The notes under the pieces are model-generated. The model ran no database searches, was not told the DNA's origin, and worked only from the letters and a program-made list of their open reading frames with translations. A stretch of 64,000 bases of DNA from Urophycis tenuis. Lineage: Eukaryota > Chordata > Actinopteri > Gadiformes > Phycidae. Where the stretch lies: NCBI GenBank assembly GCA_036785325.1, contig JAXIVH010000503.1, positions 1 to 64,000 of the forward strand. The letters are read 5' to 3'. A program made the translations under genes and the position numbers. Positions within the stretch are counted from its first letter, which is position 1, and each line of letters starts with the position of its first letter. Positions 1-13,977 of this stretch are shown here, one piece after another.

Positions 1-240
1 CTAACCCTAACCCTAACCCTAACCCTAACCCTAACCCCTAACCCTAACCCTAACCCTACCCCTAACCCTAACCCCAAACCCTAACCCTAACCCTAACCCT
101 AACCCTAACCCTAACCCAACCTAACCCTAACCCTAACCCCTAACCCTAACCCTAACCCCACCCTAACCCTAACCCAACCCCTAACCCAACCTAACCCAAC
201 CCCACACCCAACCCCAACCCCTACCCAGAACCCTACCTAC
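1..240. repeat. Irregular outermost telomeric sequence
   Basis: The first 240 bases are telomere-like but degenerate. They hold CCCCTAA, CCCAACC, CCCCAAACC, CCCACACCC and CCCAGAACCC variants, then CCTACCTACCC, before regular CCCTAA starts at about 241. Newly synthesised telomere should be most regular at its tip, so low coverage or low base quality at the assembly end is the likely cause. Genuine terminal damage or a non-telomerase addition is a less likely alternative. Confidence 0.8.
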
Positions 241-348
241 CCTACCCTAACCCTAACCCTAACCCTAACCCTAACCCTAACCCTAACCCTAACCCTAACC
301 CTAACCCTAACCCTAACCCTAACCCTAACCCTAACCCTAACCCTAACC

Positions 349-389
<41 letters not shown>

Positions 390-3300
390 CCCTAACCTAA
401 CCCTAACCCTAACCCTAACCCTAACCCTAACCCTAACCCTAACCCTAACCCTAACCCTAACCCTAACCCTAACCCTAACCCTAACCCTAACCCTAACCCT
501 AACCCTAACCCTAACTAACCCTAACCCTAACCCTAACCCTAACCCTAACCCTAACCCTAACCCTAACCCTAACCCTAACCCTAACCCTAACCCTAACCCT
601 AACCCTAACCCTAACCCTAACCCTAACCCTAACCCTAACCCTAACCCTAACCCTAACCCTAACCCTAACCCTAACCCTAACCCTAACCCTAACCCTAACC
701 CTAACCCTAACCCTAACCCTAACCCTAACCCTAACCCTAACCCTAACCCTAACCCTAACCCTAACCCTAACCCTAACCCTAACCCTAACCCTAACCCTAA
801 CCCTAACCCTAACCCTAACCCTAACCCTAACCCTAACCCTAACCCTAACCCTAACCCTAACCCTAACCCTAACCCTAACCCTAACCCTAACCCTAACCCT
901 AACCCTAACCCTAACCCTAACCCTAACCCTAACCCTAACCCTAACCCTAACCCTAACCCTAACCCTAACCCTAACCCTAACCCTAACCCTAACCCTAACC
1001 CTACCCTAACCCTAACCCTAACCCTAACCCTAACCCTAACCCTAACCCTAACCCTAACCCTAACCCTAACCCTAACCCTAACCCTAACCCTAACCCTAAC
1101 CCTAACCCTAACCCTAACCCTAACCCTAACCCTAACCCTAACCCTAACCCTAACCCTAACCCTAACCCTAACCCTAACCCTAACCCTAACCCTAACCCTA
1201 ACCCTAACCCTAACCCTAACCCTAACCCTAACCCTAACCCTAACCCTAACCCTAACCCTAACCCTAACCCTAACCCTAACCCTAACCCTAACCCTAACCC
1301 TAACCCTAACCCTAACCCTAACCCTAACCCTAACCCTAACCCTAACCCTAACCCTAACCCTAACCCTAACCCTAACCCTAACCCTAACCCTAACCCTAAC
1401 CCTAACCCTAACCCTAACCCTAACCCTAACCCTAACCCTAACCCTAACCCTAACCCTAACCCTAACCCTAACCCTAACCCTAACCCTAACCCTAACCCTA
1501 ACCCTAACCCTAACCCTAACCCTAACCCTAACCCTAACCCTAACCCTAACCCTAACCCTAACCCTAACCCTAACCCTAACCCTAACCCTAACCCTAACCC
1601 TAACCCTAACCCTAACCCTAACCCTAACCCTAACCCTAACCCTAACCCTAACCCTAACCCTAACCCTAACCCTAACCCTAACCCTAACCCTAACCCTAAC
1701 CCTAACCCTAACCCTAACCCTAACCCTAACCCTAACCCTAACCCTAACCCTAACCCTAACCCTAACCCTAACCCTAACCCTAACCCTAACCCTAACCCTA
1801 ACCCTAACCCTAACCCTAACCCTAACCCTAACCCTAACCCTAACCCTAACCCTAACCCTAACCCTAACCCTAACCCTAACCCTAACCCTAACCCTAACCC
1901 TAACCCTAACCCTAACCCTAACCCTAACCCTAACCCTAACCCTAACCCTAACCCTAACCCTAACCCTAACCCTAACCCTAACCCTAACCCTAACCCTAAC
2001 CCTAACCCTAACCCTAACCCTAACCCTAACCCTAACCCTAACCCTAACCCTAACCCTAACCCTAACCCTAACCCTAACCCTAACCCTAACCCTAACCCTA
2101 ACCCTAACCCTAACCCTAACCCTAACCCTAACCCTAACCCTAACCCTAACCCTAACCCTAACCCTAACCCTAACCCTAACCCTAACCCTAACCCTAACCC
2201 TAACCCTAACCCTAACCCTAACCCTAACCCTAACCCTAACCCTAACCCTAACCCTAACCCTAACCCTAACCCTAACCCTAACCCTAACCCTAACCCTAAC
2301 CCTAACCCTAACCCTAACCCTAACCCTAACCCTAACCCTAACCCTAACCCTAACCCTAACCCTAACCCTAACCCTAACCCTAACCCTAACCCTAACCCTA
2401 ACCCTAACCCTAACCCTAACCCTAACCCTAACCCTAACCCTAACCCTAACCCTAACCCTAACCCTAACCCTAACCCTAACCCTAACCCTAACCCTAACCC
2501 TAACCCTAACCCTAACCCTAACCCTAACCCTAACCCTAACCCTAACCCTAACCCTAACCCTAACCCTAACCCTAACCCTAACCCTAACCCTAACCCTAAC
2601 CCTAACCCTAACCCTAACCCTAACCCTAACCCTAACCCTAACCCTAACCCTAACCCTAACCCTAACCCTAACCCTAACCCTAACCCTAACCCTAACCCTA
2701 ACCCTAACCCTAACCCTAACCCTAACCCTAACCCTAACCCTAACCCTAACCCTAACCCTAACCCTAACCCTAACCCTAACCCTAACCCTAACCCTAACCC
2801 TAACCCTAACCCTAACCCTAACCCTAACCCTAACCCTAACCCTAACCCTAACCCTAACCCTAACCCTAACCCTAACCCTAACCCTAACCCTAACCCTAAC
2901 CCTAACCCTAACCCTAACCCTAACCCTAACCCTAACCCTAACCCTAACCCTAACCCTAACCCTAACCCTAACCCTAACCCTAACCCTAACCCTAACCCTA
3001 ACCCTAACCCTAACCCTAACCCTAACCCTAACCCTAACCCTAACCCTAACCCTAACCCTAACCCTAACCCTAACCCTAACCCTAACCCTAACCCTAACCC
3101 TAACCCTAACCCTAACCCTAACCCTAACCCTAACCCTAACCCTAACCCTAACCCTAACCCTAACCCTAACCCTAACCCTAACCCTAACCCTAACCCTAAC
3201 CCTAACCCTAACCCTAACCCTAACCCTAACCCTAACCCTAACCCTAACCCTAACCCTAACCCTAACCCTAACCCTAACCCTAACCCTAACCCTAACCCTA

Positions 3301-6300
3301 ACCCTAACCCTAACCCTAACCCTAACCCTAACCCTAACCCTAACCCTAACCCTAACCCTAACCCTAACCCTAACCCTAACCCTAACCCTAACCCTAACCC
3401 TAACCCTAACCCTAACCCTAACCCTAACCCTAACCCTAACCCTAACCCTAACCCTAACCCTAACCCTAACCCTAACCCTAACCCTAACCCTAACCCTAAC
3501 CCTAACCCTAACCCTAACCCTAACCCTAACCCTAACCCTAACCCTAACCCTAACCCTAACCCTAACCCTAACCCTAACCCTAACCCTAACCCTAACCCTA
3601 ACCCTAACCCTAACCCTAACCCTAACCCTAACCCTAACCCTAACCCTAACCCTAACCCTAACCCTAACCCTAACCCTAACCCTAACCCTAACCCTAACCC
3701 TAACCCTAACCCTAACCCTAACCCTAACCCTAACCCTAACCCTAACCCTAACCCTAACCCTAACCCTAACCCTAACCCTAACCCTAACCCTAACCCTAAC
3801 CCTAACCCTAACCCTAACCCTAACCCTAACCCTAACCCTAACCCTAACCCTAACCCTAACCCTAACCCTAACCCTAACCCTAACCCTAACCCTAACCCTA
3901 ACCCTAACCCTAACCCTAACCCTAACCCTAACCCTAACCCTAACCCTAACCCTAACCCTAACCCTAACCCTAACCCTAACCCTAACCCTAACCCTAACCC
4001 TAACCCTAACCCTAACCCTAACCCTAACCCTAACCCTAACCCTAACCCTAACCCTAACCCTAACCCTAACCCTAACCCTAACCCTAACCCTAACCCTAAC
4101 CCTAACCCTAACCCTAACCCTAACCCTAACCCTAACCCTAACCCTAACCCTAACCCTAACCCTAACCCTAACCCTAACCCTAACCCTAACCCTAACCCTA
4201 ACCCTAACCCTAACCCTAACCCTAACCCTAACCCTAACCCTAACCCTAACCCTAACCCTAACCCTAACCCTAACCCTAACCCTAACCCTAACCCTAACCC
4301 TAACCCTAACCCTAACCCTAACCCTAACCCTAACCCTAACCCTAACCCTAACCCTAACCCTAACCCTAACCCTAACCCTAACCCTAACCCTAACCCTAAC
4401 CCTAACCCTAACCCTAACCCTAACCCTAACCCTAACCCTAACCCTAACCCTAACCCTAACCCTAACCCTAACCCTAACCCTAACCCTAACCCTAACCCTA
4501 ACCCTAACCCTAACCCTAACCCTAACCCTAACCCTAACCCTAACCCTAACCCTAACCCTAACCCTAACCCTAACCCTAACCCTAACCCTAACCCTAACCC
4601 TAACCCTAACCCTAACCCTAACCCTAACCCTAACCCTAACCCTAACCCTAACCCTAACCCTAACCCTAACCCTAACCCTAACCCTAACCCTAACCCTAAC
4701 CCTAACCCTAACCCTAACCCTAACCCTAACCCTAACCCTAACCCTAACCCTAACCCTAACCCTAACCCTAACCCTAACCCTAACCCTAACCCTAACCCTA
4801 ACCCTAACCCTAACCCTAACCCTAACCCTAACCCTAACCCTAACCCTAACCCTAACCCTAACCCTAACCCTAACCCTAACCCTAACCCTAACCCTAACCC
4901 TAACCCTAACCCTAACCCTAACCCTAACCCTAACCCTAACCCTAACCCTAACCCTAACCCTAACCCTAACCCTAACCCTAACCCTAACCCTAACCCTAAC
5001 CCTAACCCTAACCCTAACCCTAACCCTAACCCTAACCCTAACCCTAACCCTAACCCTAACCCTAACCCTAACCCTAACCCTAACCCTAACCCTAACCCTA
5101 ACCCTAACCCTAACCCTAACCCTAACCCTAACCCTAACCCTAACCCTAACCCTAACCCTAACCCTAACCCTAACCCTAACCCTAACCCTAACCCTAACCC
5201 TAACCCTAACCCTAACCCTAACCCTAACCCTAACCCTAACCCTAACCCTAACCCTAACCCTAACCCTAACCCTAACCCTAACCCTAACCCTAACCCTAAC
5301 CCTAACCCTAACCCTAACCCTAACCCTAACCCTAACCCTAACCCTAACCCTAACCCTAACCCTAACCCTAACCCTAACCCTAACCCTAACCCTAACCCTA
5401 ACCCTAACCCTAACCCTAACCCTAACCCTAACCCTAACCCTAACCCTAACCCTAACCCTAACCCTAACCCTAACCCTAACCCTAACCCTAACCCTAACCC
5501 TAACCCTAACCCTAACCCTAACCCTAACCCTAACCCTAACCCTAACCCTAACCCTAACCCTAACCCTAACCCTAACCCTAACCCTAACCCTAACCCTAAC
5601 CCTAACCCTAACCCTAACCCTAACCCTAACCCTAACCCTAACCCTAACCCTAACCCTAACCCTAACCCTAACCCTAACCCTAACCCTAACCCTAACCCTA
5701 ACCCTAACCCTAACCCTAACCCTAACCCTAACCCTAACCCTAACCCTAACCCTAACCCTAACCCTAACCCTAACCCTAACCCTAACCCTAACCCTAACCC
5801 TAACCCTAACCCTAACCCTAACCCTAACCCTAACCCTAACCCTAACCCTAACCCTAACCCTAACCCTAACCCTAACCCTAACCCTAACCCTAACCCTAAC
5901 CCTAACCCTAACCCTAACCCTAACCCTAACCCTAACCCTAACCCTAACCCTAACCCTAACCCTAACCCTAACCCTAACCCTAACCCTAACCCTAACCCTA
6001 ACCCTAACCCTAACCCTAACCCTAACCCTAACCCTAACCCTAACCCTAACCCTAACCCTAACCCTAACCCTAACCCTAACCCTAACCCTAACCCTAACCC
6101 TAACCCTAACCCTAACCCTAACCCTAACCCTAACCCTAACCCTAACCCTAACCCTAACCCTAACCCTAACCCTAACCCTAACCCTAACCCTAACCCTAAC
6201 CCTAACCCTAACCCTAACCCTAACCCTAACCCTAACCCTAACCCTAACCCTAACCCTAACCCTAACCCTAACCCTAACCCTAACCCTAACCCTAACCCTA

Positions 6301-9300
6301 ACCCTAACCCTAACCCTAACCCTAACCCTAACCCTAACCCTAACCCTAACCCTAACCCTAACCCTAACCCTAACCCTAACCCTAACCCTAACCCTAACCC
6401 TAACCCTAACCCTAACCCTAACCCTAACCCTAACCCTAACCCTAACCCTAACCCTAACCCTAACCCTAACCCTAACCCTAACCCTAACCCTAACCCTAAC
6501 CCTAACCCTAACCCTAACCCTAACCCTAACCCTAACCCTAACCCTAACCCTAACCCTAACCCTAACCCTAACCCTAACCCTAACCCTAACCCTAACCCTA
6601 ACCCTAACCCTAACCCTAACCCTAACCCTAACCCTAACCCTAACCCTAACCCTAACCCTAACCCTAACCCTAACCCTAACCCTAACCCTAACCCTAACCC
6701 TAACCCTAACCCTAACCCTAACCCTAACCCTAACCCTAACCCTAACCCTAACCCTAACCCTAACCCTAACCCTAACCCTAACCCTAACCCTAACCCTAAC
6801 CCTAACCCTAACCCTAACCCTAACCCTAACCCTAACCCTAACCCTAACCCTAACCCTAACCCTAACCCTAACCCTAACCCTAACCCTAACCCTAACCCTA
6901 ACCCTAACCCTAACCCTAACCCTAACCCTAACCCTAACCCTAACCCTAACCCTAACCCTAACCCTAACCCTAACCCTAACCCTAACCCTAACCCTAACCC
7001 TAACCCTAACCCTAACCCTAACCCTAACCCTAACCCTAACCCTAACCCTAACCCTAACCCTAACCCTAACCCTAACCCTAACCCTAACCCTAACCCTAAC
7101 CCTAACCCTAACCCTAACCCTAACCCTAACCCTAACCCTAACCCTAACCCTAACCCTAACCCTAACCCTAACCCTAACCCTAACCCTAACCCTAACCCTA
7201 ACCCTAACCCTAACCCTAACCCTAACCCTAACCCTAACCCTAACCCTAACCCTAACCCTAACCCTAACCCTAACCCTAACCCTAACCCTAACCCTAACCC
7301 TAACCCTAACCCTAACCCTAACCCTAACCCTAACCCTAACCCTAACCCTAACCCTAACCCTAACCCTAACCCTAACCCTAACCCTAACCCTAACCCTAAC
7401 CCTAACCCTAACCCTAACCCTAACCCTAACCCTAACCCTAACCCTAACCCTAACCCTAACCCTAACCCTAACCCTAACCCTAACCCTAACCCTAACCCTA
7501 ACCCTAACCCTAACCCTAACCCTAACCCTAACCCTAACCCTAACCCTAACCCTAACCCTAACCCTAACCCTAACCCTAACCCTAACCCTAACCCTAACCC
7601 TAACCCTAACCCTAACCCTAACCCTAACCCTAACCCTAACCCTAACCCTAACCCTAACCCTAACCCTAACCCTAACCCTAACCCTAACCCTAACCCTAAC
7701 CCTAACCCTAACCCTAACCCTAACCCTAACCCTAACCCTAACCCTAACCCTAACCCTAACCCTAACCCTAACCCTAACCCTAACCCTAACCCTAACCCTA
7801 ACCCTAACCCTAACCCTAACCCTAACCCTAACCCTAACCCTAACCCTAACCCTAACCCTAACCCTAACCCTAACCCTAACCCTAACCCTAACCCTAACCC
7901 TAACCCTAACCCTAACCCTAACCCTAACCCTAACCCTAACCCTAACCCTAACCCTAACCCTAACCCTAACCCTAACCCTAACCCTAACCCTAACCCTAAC
8001 CCTAACCCTAACCCTAACCCTAACCCTAACCCTAACCCTAACCCTAACCCTAACCCTAACCCTAACCCTAACCCTAACCCTAACCCTAACCCTAACCCTA
8101 ACCCTAACCCTAACCCTAACCCTAACCCTAACCCTAACCCTAACCCTAACCCTAACCCTAACCCTAACCCTAACCCTAACCCTAACCCTAACCCTAACCC
8201 TAACCCTAACCCTAACCCTAACCCTAACCCTAACCCTAACCCTAACCCTAACCCTAACCCTAACCCTAACCCTAACCCTAACCCTAACCCTAACCCTAAC
8301 CCTAACCCTAACCCTAACCCTAACCCTAACCCTAACCCTAACCCTAACCCTAACCCTAACCCTAACCCTAACCCTAACCCTAACCCTAACCCTAACCCTA
8401 ACCCTAACCCTAACCCTAACCCTAACCCTAACCCTAACCCTAACCCTAACCCTAACCCTAACCCTAACCCTAACCCTAACCCTAACCCTAACCCTAACCC
8501 TAACCCTAACCCTAACCCTAACCCTAACCCTAACCCTAACCCTAACCCTAACCCTAACCCTAACCCTAACCCTAACCCTAACCCTAACCCTAACCCTAAC
8601 CCTAACCCTAACCCTAACCCTAACCCTAACCCTAACCCTAACCCTAACCCTAACCCTAACCCTAACCCTAACCCTAACCCTAACCCTAACCCTAACCCTA
8701 ACCCTAACCCTAACCCTAACCCTAACCCTAACCCTAACCCTAACCCTAACCCTAACCCTAACCCTAACCCTAACCCTAACCCTAACCCTAACCCTAACCC
8801 TAACCCTAACCCTAACCCTAACCCTAACCCTAACCCTAACCCTAACCCTAACCCTAACCCTAACCCTAACCCTAACCCTAACCCTAACCCTAACCCTAAC
8901 CCTAACCCTAACCCTAACCCTAACCCTAACCCTAACCCTAACCCTAACCCTAACCCTAACCCTAACCCTAACCCTAACCCTAACCCTAACCCTAACCCTA
9001 ACCCTAACCCTAACCCTAACCCTAACCCTAACCCTAACCCTAACCCTAACCCTAACCCTAACCCTAACCCTAACCCTAACCCTAACCCTAACCCTAACCC
9101 TAACCCTAACCCTAACCCTAACCCTAACCCTAACCCTAACCCTAACCCTAACCCTAACCCTAACCCTAACCCTAACCCTAACCCTAACCCTAACCCTAAC
9201 CCTAACCCTAACCCTAACCCTAACCCTAACCCTAACCCTAACCCTAACCCTAACCCTAACCCTAACCCTAACCCTAACCCTAACCCTAACCCTAACCCTA

Positions 9301-10940
9301 ACCCTAACCCTAACCCTAACCCTAACCCTAACCCTAACCCTAACCCTAACCCTAACCCTAACCCTAACCCTAACCCTAACCCTAACCCTAACCCTAACCC
9401 TAACCCTAACCCTAACCCTAACCCTAACCCTAACCCTAACCCTAACCCTAACCCTAACCCTAACCCTAACCCTAACCCTAACCCTAACCCTAACCCTAAC
9501 CCTAACCCTAACCCTAACCCTAACCCTAACCCTAACCCTAACCCTAACCCTAACCCTAACCCTAACCCTAACCCTAACCCTAACCCTAACCCTAACCCTA
9601 ACCCTAACCCTAACCCTAACCCTAACCCTAACCCTAACCCTAACCCTAACCCTAACCCTAACCCTAACCCTAACCCTAACCCTAACCCTAACCCTAACCC
9701 TAACCCTAACCCTAACCCTAACCCTAACCCTAACCCTAACCCTAACCCTAACCCTAACCCTAACCCTAACCCTAACCCTAACCCTAACCCTAACCCTAAC
9801 CCTAACCCTAACCCTAACCCTAACCCTAACCCTAACCCTAACCCTAACCCTAACCCTAACCCTAACCCTAACCCTAACCCTAACCCTAACCCTAACCCTA
9901 ACCCTAACCCTAACCCTAACCCTAACCCTAACCCTAACCCTAACCCTAACCCTAACCCTAACCCTAACCCTAACCCTAACCCTAACCCTAACCCTAACCC
10001 TAACCCTAACCCTAACCCTAACCCTAACCCTAACCCTAACCCTAACCCTAACCCTAACCCTAACCCTAACCCTAACCCTAACCCTAACCCTAACCCTAAC
10101 CCTAACCCTAACCCTAACCCTAACCCTAACCCTAACCCTAACCCTAACCCTAACCCTAACCCTAACCCTAACCCTAACCCTAACCCTAACCCTAACCCTA
10201 ACCCTAACCCTAACCCTAACCCTAACCCTAACCCTAACCCTAACCCTAACCCTAACCCTAACCCTAACCCTAACCCTAACCCTAACCCTAACCCTAACCC
10301 TAACCCTAACCCTAACCCTAACCCTAACCCTAACCCTAACCCTAACCCTAACCCTAACCCTAACCCTAACCCTAACCCTAACCCTAACCCTAACCCTAAC
10401 CCTAACCCTAACCCTAACCCTAACCCTAACCCTAACCCTAACCCTAACCCTAACCCTAACCCTAACCCTAACCCTAACCCTAACCCTAACCCTAACCCTA
10501 ACCCTAACCCTAACCCTAACCCTAACCCTAACCCTAACCCTAACCCTAACCCTAACCCTAACCCTAACCCTAACCCCTAACCCTAACCCTAACCCTAACC
10601 CTAACCCTAACCCTAACCCTAACCCTAACCCTAACCCTAACCCTAACCCTAACCCTAACCCTAACCCTAACCCTAACCCTAACCCTAACCCTAACCCTAA
10701 CCCTAACCCTAACCCTAACCCTAACCCTAACCCTAACCCTAACCCTAACCCCTAACCCCTAACCCTAACCCTAACCCTAACCCTAACCCTAACCCTAACC
10801 CTAACCCTAACCCTAACCCTAACCCTAACCCTAACCCTAACCCCTAACCCTAACCCTAACCCTAACCCTAACCCTAACCCTAACCCTAACCCTAACCCTA
10901 ACCCTAACCCTAACCCTAACCCTAACCCTAACCCTAACCC
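1..10940. repeat. Terminal telomere, (CCCTAA)n / (TTAGGG)n
   Basis: This is the chromosome end. The plus strand reads CCCTAA towards the interior, so the G-rich TTAGGG strand runs 5' to 3' towards the left end, as expected for a left telomere. After an irregular first 240 bases, single slips appear near 368 (CTAAACCC), 396 (CCTAACCTAA), 513 (CTAACTAACC) and 1002 (CTACCCTAA). From about 1006 to 10570 I see no variant, roughly 1,590 consecutive hexamers. From 10571 inward a few CCCCTAA heptamers appear (near 10573, 10750, 10757 and 10839). Telomerase-made repeat is expected to be uniform distally and variant-bearing proximally, which matches except for the extreme tip. Consensus polishing could have erased real variants. 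No gene lies in this interval; apparent reading frames here are translations of the hexamer. Confidence 0.98.
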
Positions 10941-11488
10941 AATTTGGCCCAAGCCCTAAACCTAACCCTAACCCCTAACCCTAACCCTAACCCTAACCCT
11001 AAACCTAACCCAATTTGGCCCCTATACCTAAACCTAACCCAATTTGGGCCCCTAATCCTAAACCTAATTCTAAGCCTAGCCCAATTTGTGGCCCTAACCC
11101 TAACCCCTCTATCTAAAGCCTAATTTGGTTCCCCAACCCCACCCTTAAGCCCAAACCCTGACCATAACCCGTAAATTGACCCGAGAGGTCCCTTAGAGCC
11201 AAGTAGGCCATTTATTTTCCGTATATTGCCCAAAAGAGGCCAAAAATAATATACGAGGTACGCTAACCGGTTATTGGTAAAGGATGGAACTAAGTAAAGG
11301 AAAAGGGAAATGAAGGAGGACAAAGAGAAGGGGTAATTGGGTTAATAAATTAATTTAATACAACTCATGGGGGATTACAATCAATAAAAATACAGGGCTA
11401 AACATTCATAAATACAAACAAGTTCATTGGGCACAATATAAAGATATAAACAGTAAAACCTAAACATTGGACACAAAACAAGGGAGAG

Positions 11489-11524
11489 TATAAAAAGGGA
11501 GAAAACACAAGTAAGATTCAGTTT
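11489..11524 (+). promoter_or_regulatory. TATA box plus initiator, array 1 copy 1
   Basis: TATAAAAAGG starts at 11489 and TCAGTTT lies at 11518-11524, so the putative start A is 31 bases from the first T. This is the canonical Pol II spacing. The same pair recurs at +1054 and +2108. Transcription would run away from the telomere into the ribozyme-like fold. The evidence is sequence match only; AT-rich repeats can produce TATA strings by chance. Confidence 0.35.
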
Positions 11525-11576
11525 GGCAGTGGGTTTCGGAGGAGCAGCATCTCCCCACATTAGAAAACGAAGGGAT

Positions 11577-11653
11577 CTGTATGTCGTGGCCCTGGCCTGA
11601 AGAAGCCCAAATTAGGGCGAAACGTTGCGAAGGGCGCCACCTAGGACATACAG
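11577..11653 (+). ncRNA. Hammerhead-ribozyme-like motif, array 1 copies
   Basis: First of three array-1 copies; the others are at 12631-12707 and 13685-13761. The fold and core are the same as described for 20828-20904: CUGAAGA, stem II GCCC/GGGC, GAAA, ACGU, with U at the residue before the predicted cut. All three copies appear identical. The neighbouring TATA and initiator lie upstream on the same strand. Confidence 0.5.
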
Positions 11654-11800
11654 AAAAAAGAACAACAAGGTTAACCAAACACAAACGGGTGGGAATTAGA
11701 AAAACAAACTAAGCCAAACTATAAAACATAAAAAACAACAAAAAAATAGAAAAAACTAAAAAACCTAAAAATAGAAGATGGAAAGAGGGAGGTGACTTAC
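11641..11800 (-). other. Putative GT-AG intron on the minus strand, array 1 copy 1
   Basis: This matches the intron-like segment described for 20892-21051, with donor GTAAGT and an acceptor ending CCTAG. Copies recur at +1054 and +2108. In the third copy the upstream exon-like part is cut short by the junction to telomeric repeat at 13977. The upstream frame differs from array 3 by one lysine-to-arginine change, caused by the TCTTT variant. Confidence 0.3.
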
Positions 11801-13977
11801 CGTATGGCAGGACAGTGCATTCACTCCGGGGATGATCACGCCCCGGAGTCTTTCTTTCATAAACCTAACTCGCCAGCGCCGCCTACGGGTCATGGTCGCC
11901 CCCCTTGCTCCATACTAAGCTAAATTATGCTAACTAACCCCTTACTCTAACCCTAAACTTAACCCAATTTGTTCCCCAGCCCTAACCCTAACCCAATTTG
12001 GCCCAAGCCCTAAACCTAACCCTAACCCCTAACCCTAACCCTAACCCTAACCCTAAACCTAACCCAATTTGGCCCCTATACCTAAACCTAACCCAATTTG
12101 GGCCCCTAATCCTAAACCTAATTCTAAGCCTAGCCCAATTTGTGGCCCTAACCCTAACCCCTCTATCTAAAGCCTAATTTGGTTCCCCAACCCCACCCTT
12201 AAGCCCAAACCCTGACCATAACCCGTAAATTGACCCGAGAGGTCCCTTAGAGCCAAGTAGGCCATTTATTTTCCGTATATTGCCCAAAAGAGGCCAAAAA
12301 TAATATACGAGGTACGCTAACCGGTTATTGGTAAAGGATGGAACTAAGTAAAGGAAAAGGGAAATGAAGGAGGACAAAGAGAAGGGGTAATTGGGTTAAT
12401 AAATTAATTTAATACAACTCATGGGGGATTACAATCAATAAAAATACAGGGCTAAACATTCATAAATACAAACAAGTTCATTGGGCACAATATAAAGATA
12501 TAAACAGTAAAACCTAAACATTGGACACAAAACAAGGGAGAGTATAAAAAGGGAGAAAACACAAGTAAGATTCAGTTTGGCAGTGGGTTTCGGAGGAGCA
12601 GCATCTCCCCACATTAGAAAACGAAGGGATCTGTATGTCGTGGCCCTGGCCTGAAGAAGCCCAAATTAGGGCGAAACGTTGCGAAGGGCGCCACCTAGGA
12701 CATACAGAAAAAAGAACAACAAGGTTAACCAAACACAAACGGGTGGGAATTAGAAAAACAAACTAAGCCAAACTATAAAACATAAAAAACAACAAAAAAA
12801 TAGAAAAAACTAAAAAACCTAAAAATAGAAGATGGAAAGAGGGAGGTGACTTACCGTATGGCAGGACAGTGCATTCACTCCGGGGATGATCACGCCCCGG
12901 AGTCTTTCTTTCATAAACCTAACTCGCCAGCGCCGCCTACGGGTCATGGTCGCCCCCCTTGCTCCATACTAAGCTAAATTATGCTAACTAACCCCTTACT
13001 CTAACCCTAAACTTAACCCAATTTGTTCCCCAGCCCTAACCCTAACCCAATTTGGCCCAAGCCCTAAACCTAACCCTAACCCCTAACCCTAACCCTAACC
13101 CTAACCCTAAACCTAACCCAATTTGGCCCCTATACCTAAACCTAACCCAATTTGGGCCCCTAATCCTAAACCTAATTCTAAGCCTAGCCCAATTTGTGGC
13201 CCTAACCCTAACCCCTCTATCTAAAGCCTAATTTGGTTCCCCAACCCCACCCTTAAGCCCAAACCCTGACCATAACCCGTAAATTGACCCGAGAGGTCCC
13301 TTAGAGCCAAGTAGGCCATTTATTTTCCGTATATTGCCCAAAAGAGGCCAAAAATAATATACGAGGTACGCTAACCGGTTATTGGTAAAGGATGGAACTA
13401 AGTAAAGGAAAAGGGAAATGAAGGAGGACAAAGAGAAGGGGTAATTGGGTTAATAAATTAATTTAATACAACTCATGGGGGATTACAATCAATAAAAATA
13501 CAGGGCTAAACATTCATAAATACAAACAAGTTCATTGGGCACAATATAAAGATATAAACAGTAAAACCTAAACATTGGACACAAAACAAGGGAGAGTATA
13601 AAAAGGGAGAAAACACAAGTAAGATTCAGTTTGGCAGTGGGTTTCGGAGGAGCAGCATCTCCCCACATTAGAAAACGAAGGGATCTGTATGTCGTGGCCC
13701 TGGCCTGAAGAAGCCCAAATTAGGGCGAAACGTTGCGAAGGGCGCCACCTAGGACATACAGAAAAAAGAACAACAAGGTTAACCAAACACAAACGGGTGG
13801 GAATTAGAAAAACAAACTAAGCCAAACTATAAAACATAAAAAACAACAAAAAAATAGAAAAAACTAAAAAACCTAAAAATAGAAGATGGAAAGAGGGAGG
13901 TGACTTACCGTATGGCAGGACAGTGCATTCACTCCGGGGATGATCACGCCCCGGAGTCTTTCTTTCATAAACCTAAC

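Larger units (their letters stand above)
10941..13977 (+). repeat. Subtelomeric satellite array 1, 1054-bp units (2.9 copies)
   Basis: There are three direct copies with starts at 10941, 11995 and 13049. The third stops at 13977 after 929 bases, and telomeric repeat resumes there. The three copies look identical where they overlap. Array-specific features are a short run of regular CCCTAA inside the C-rich part (about 12017-12057 in copy 2), ATATAAAC where array 3 has ATACAAAC, GGGTTTCGG where arrays 2 and 3 have GGCTTTCGG, and GGAGTCTTTC after the hairpin where they have GGAGTTTTTC. The left junction is seamless, with telomeric CCCTAACCC running straight into AATTTGGCCC. No conventional gene is recognisable; the unit sub-features are described for array 3. 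Confidence 0.97.

Noticed and set aside
1..10940. Telomere-integrated viral genome or other gene inside the telomere
   Set aside because: No sequence other than telomeric repeat and its variants is present before the satellite.
10752..10952. Reading frame of alternating Gly-Leu then Val-Arg residues
   Set aside because: It is a translation of TTAGGG repeats whose frame shifts at a CCCCTAA variant.
11460..11684. Repeated 74-codon minus-strand reading frame in arrays 1 and 3
   Set aside because: It is disrupted in array 2, where another frame is open instead. It begins in telomere-side sequence with no recognisable domain and lies antisense to the ribozyme-like fold. Its repetition reflects satellite homogenisation, not selection on a protein.
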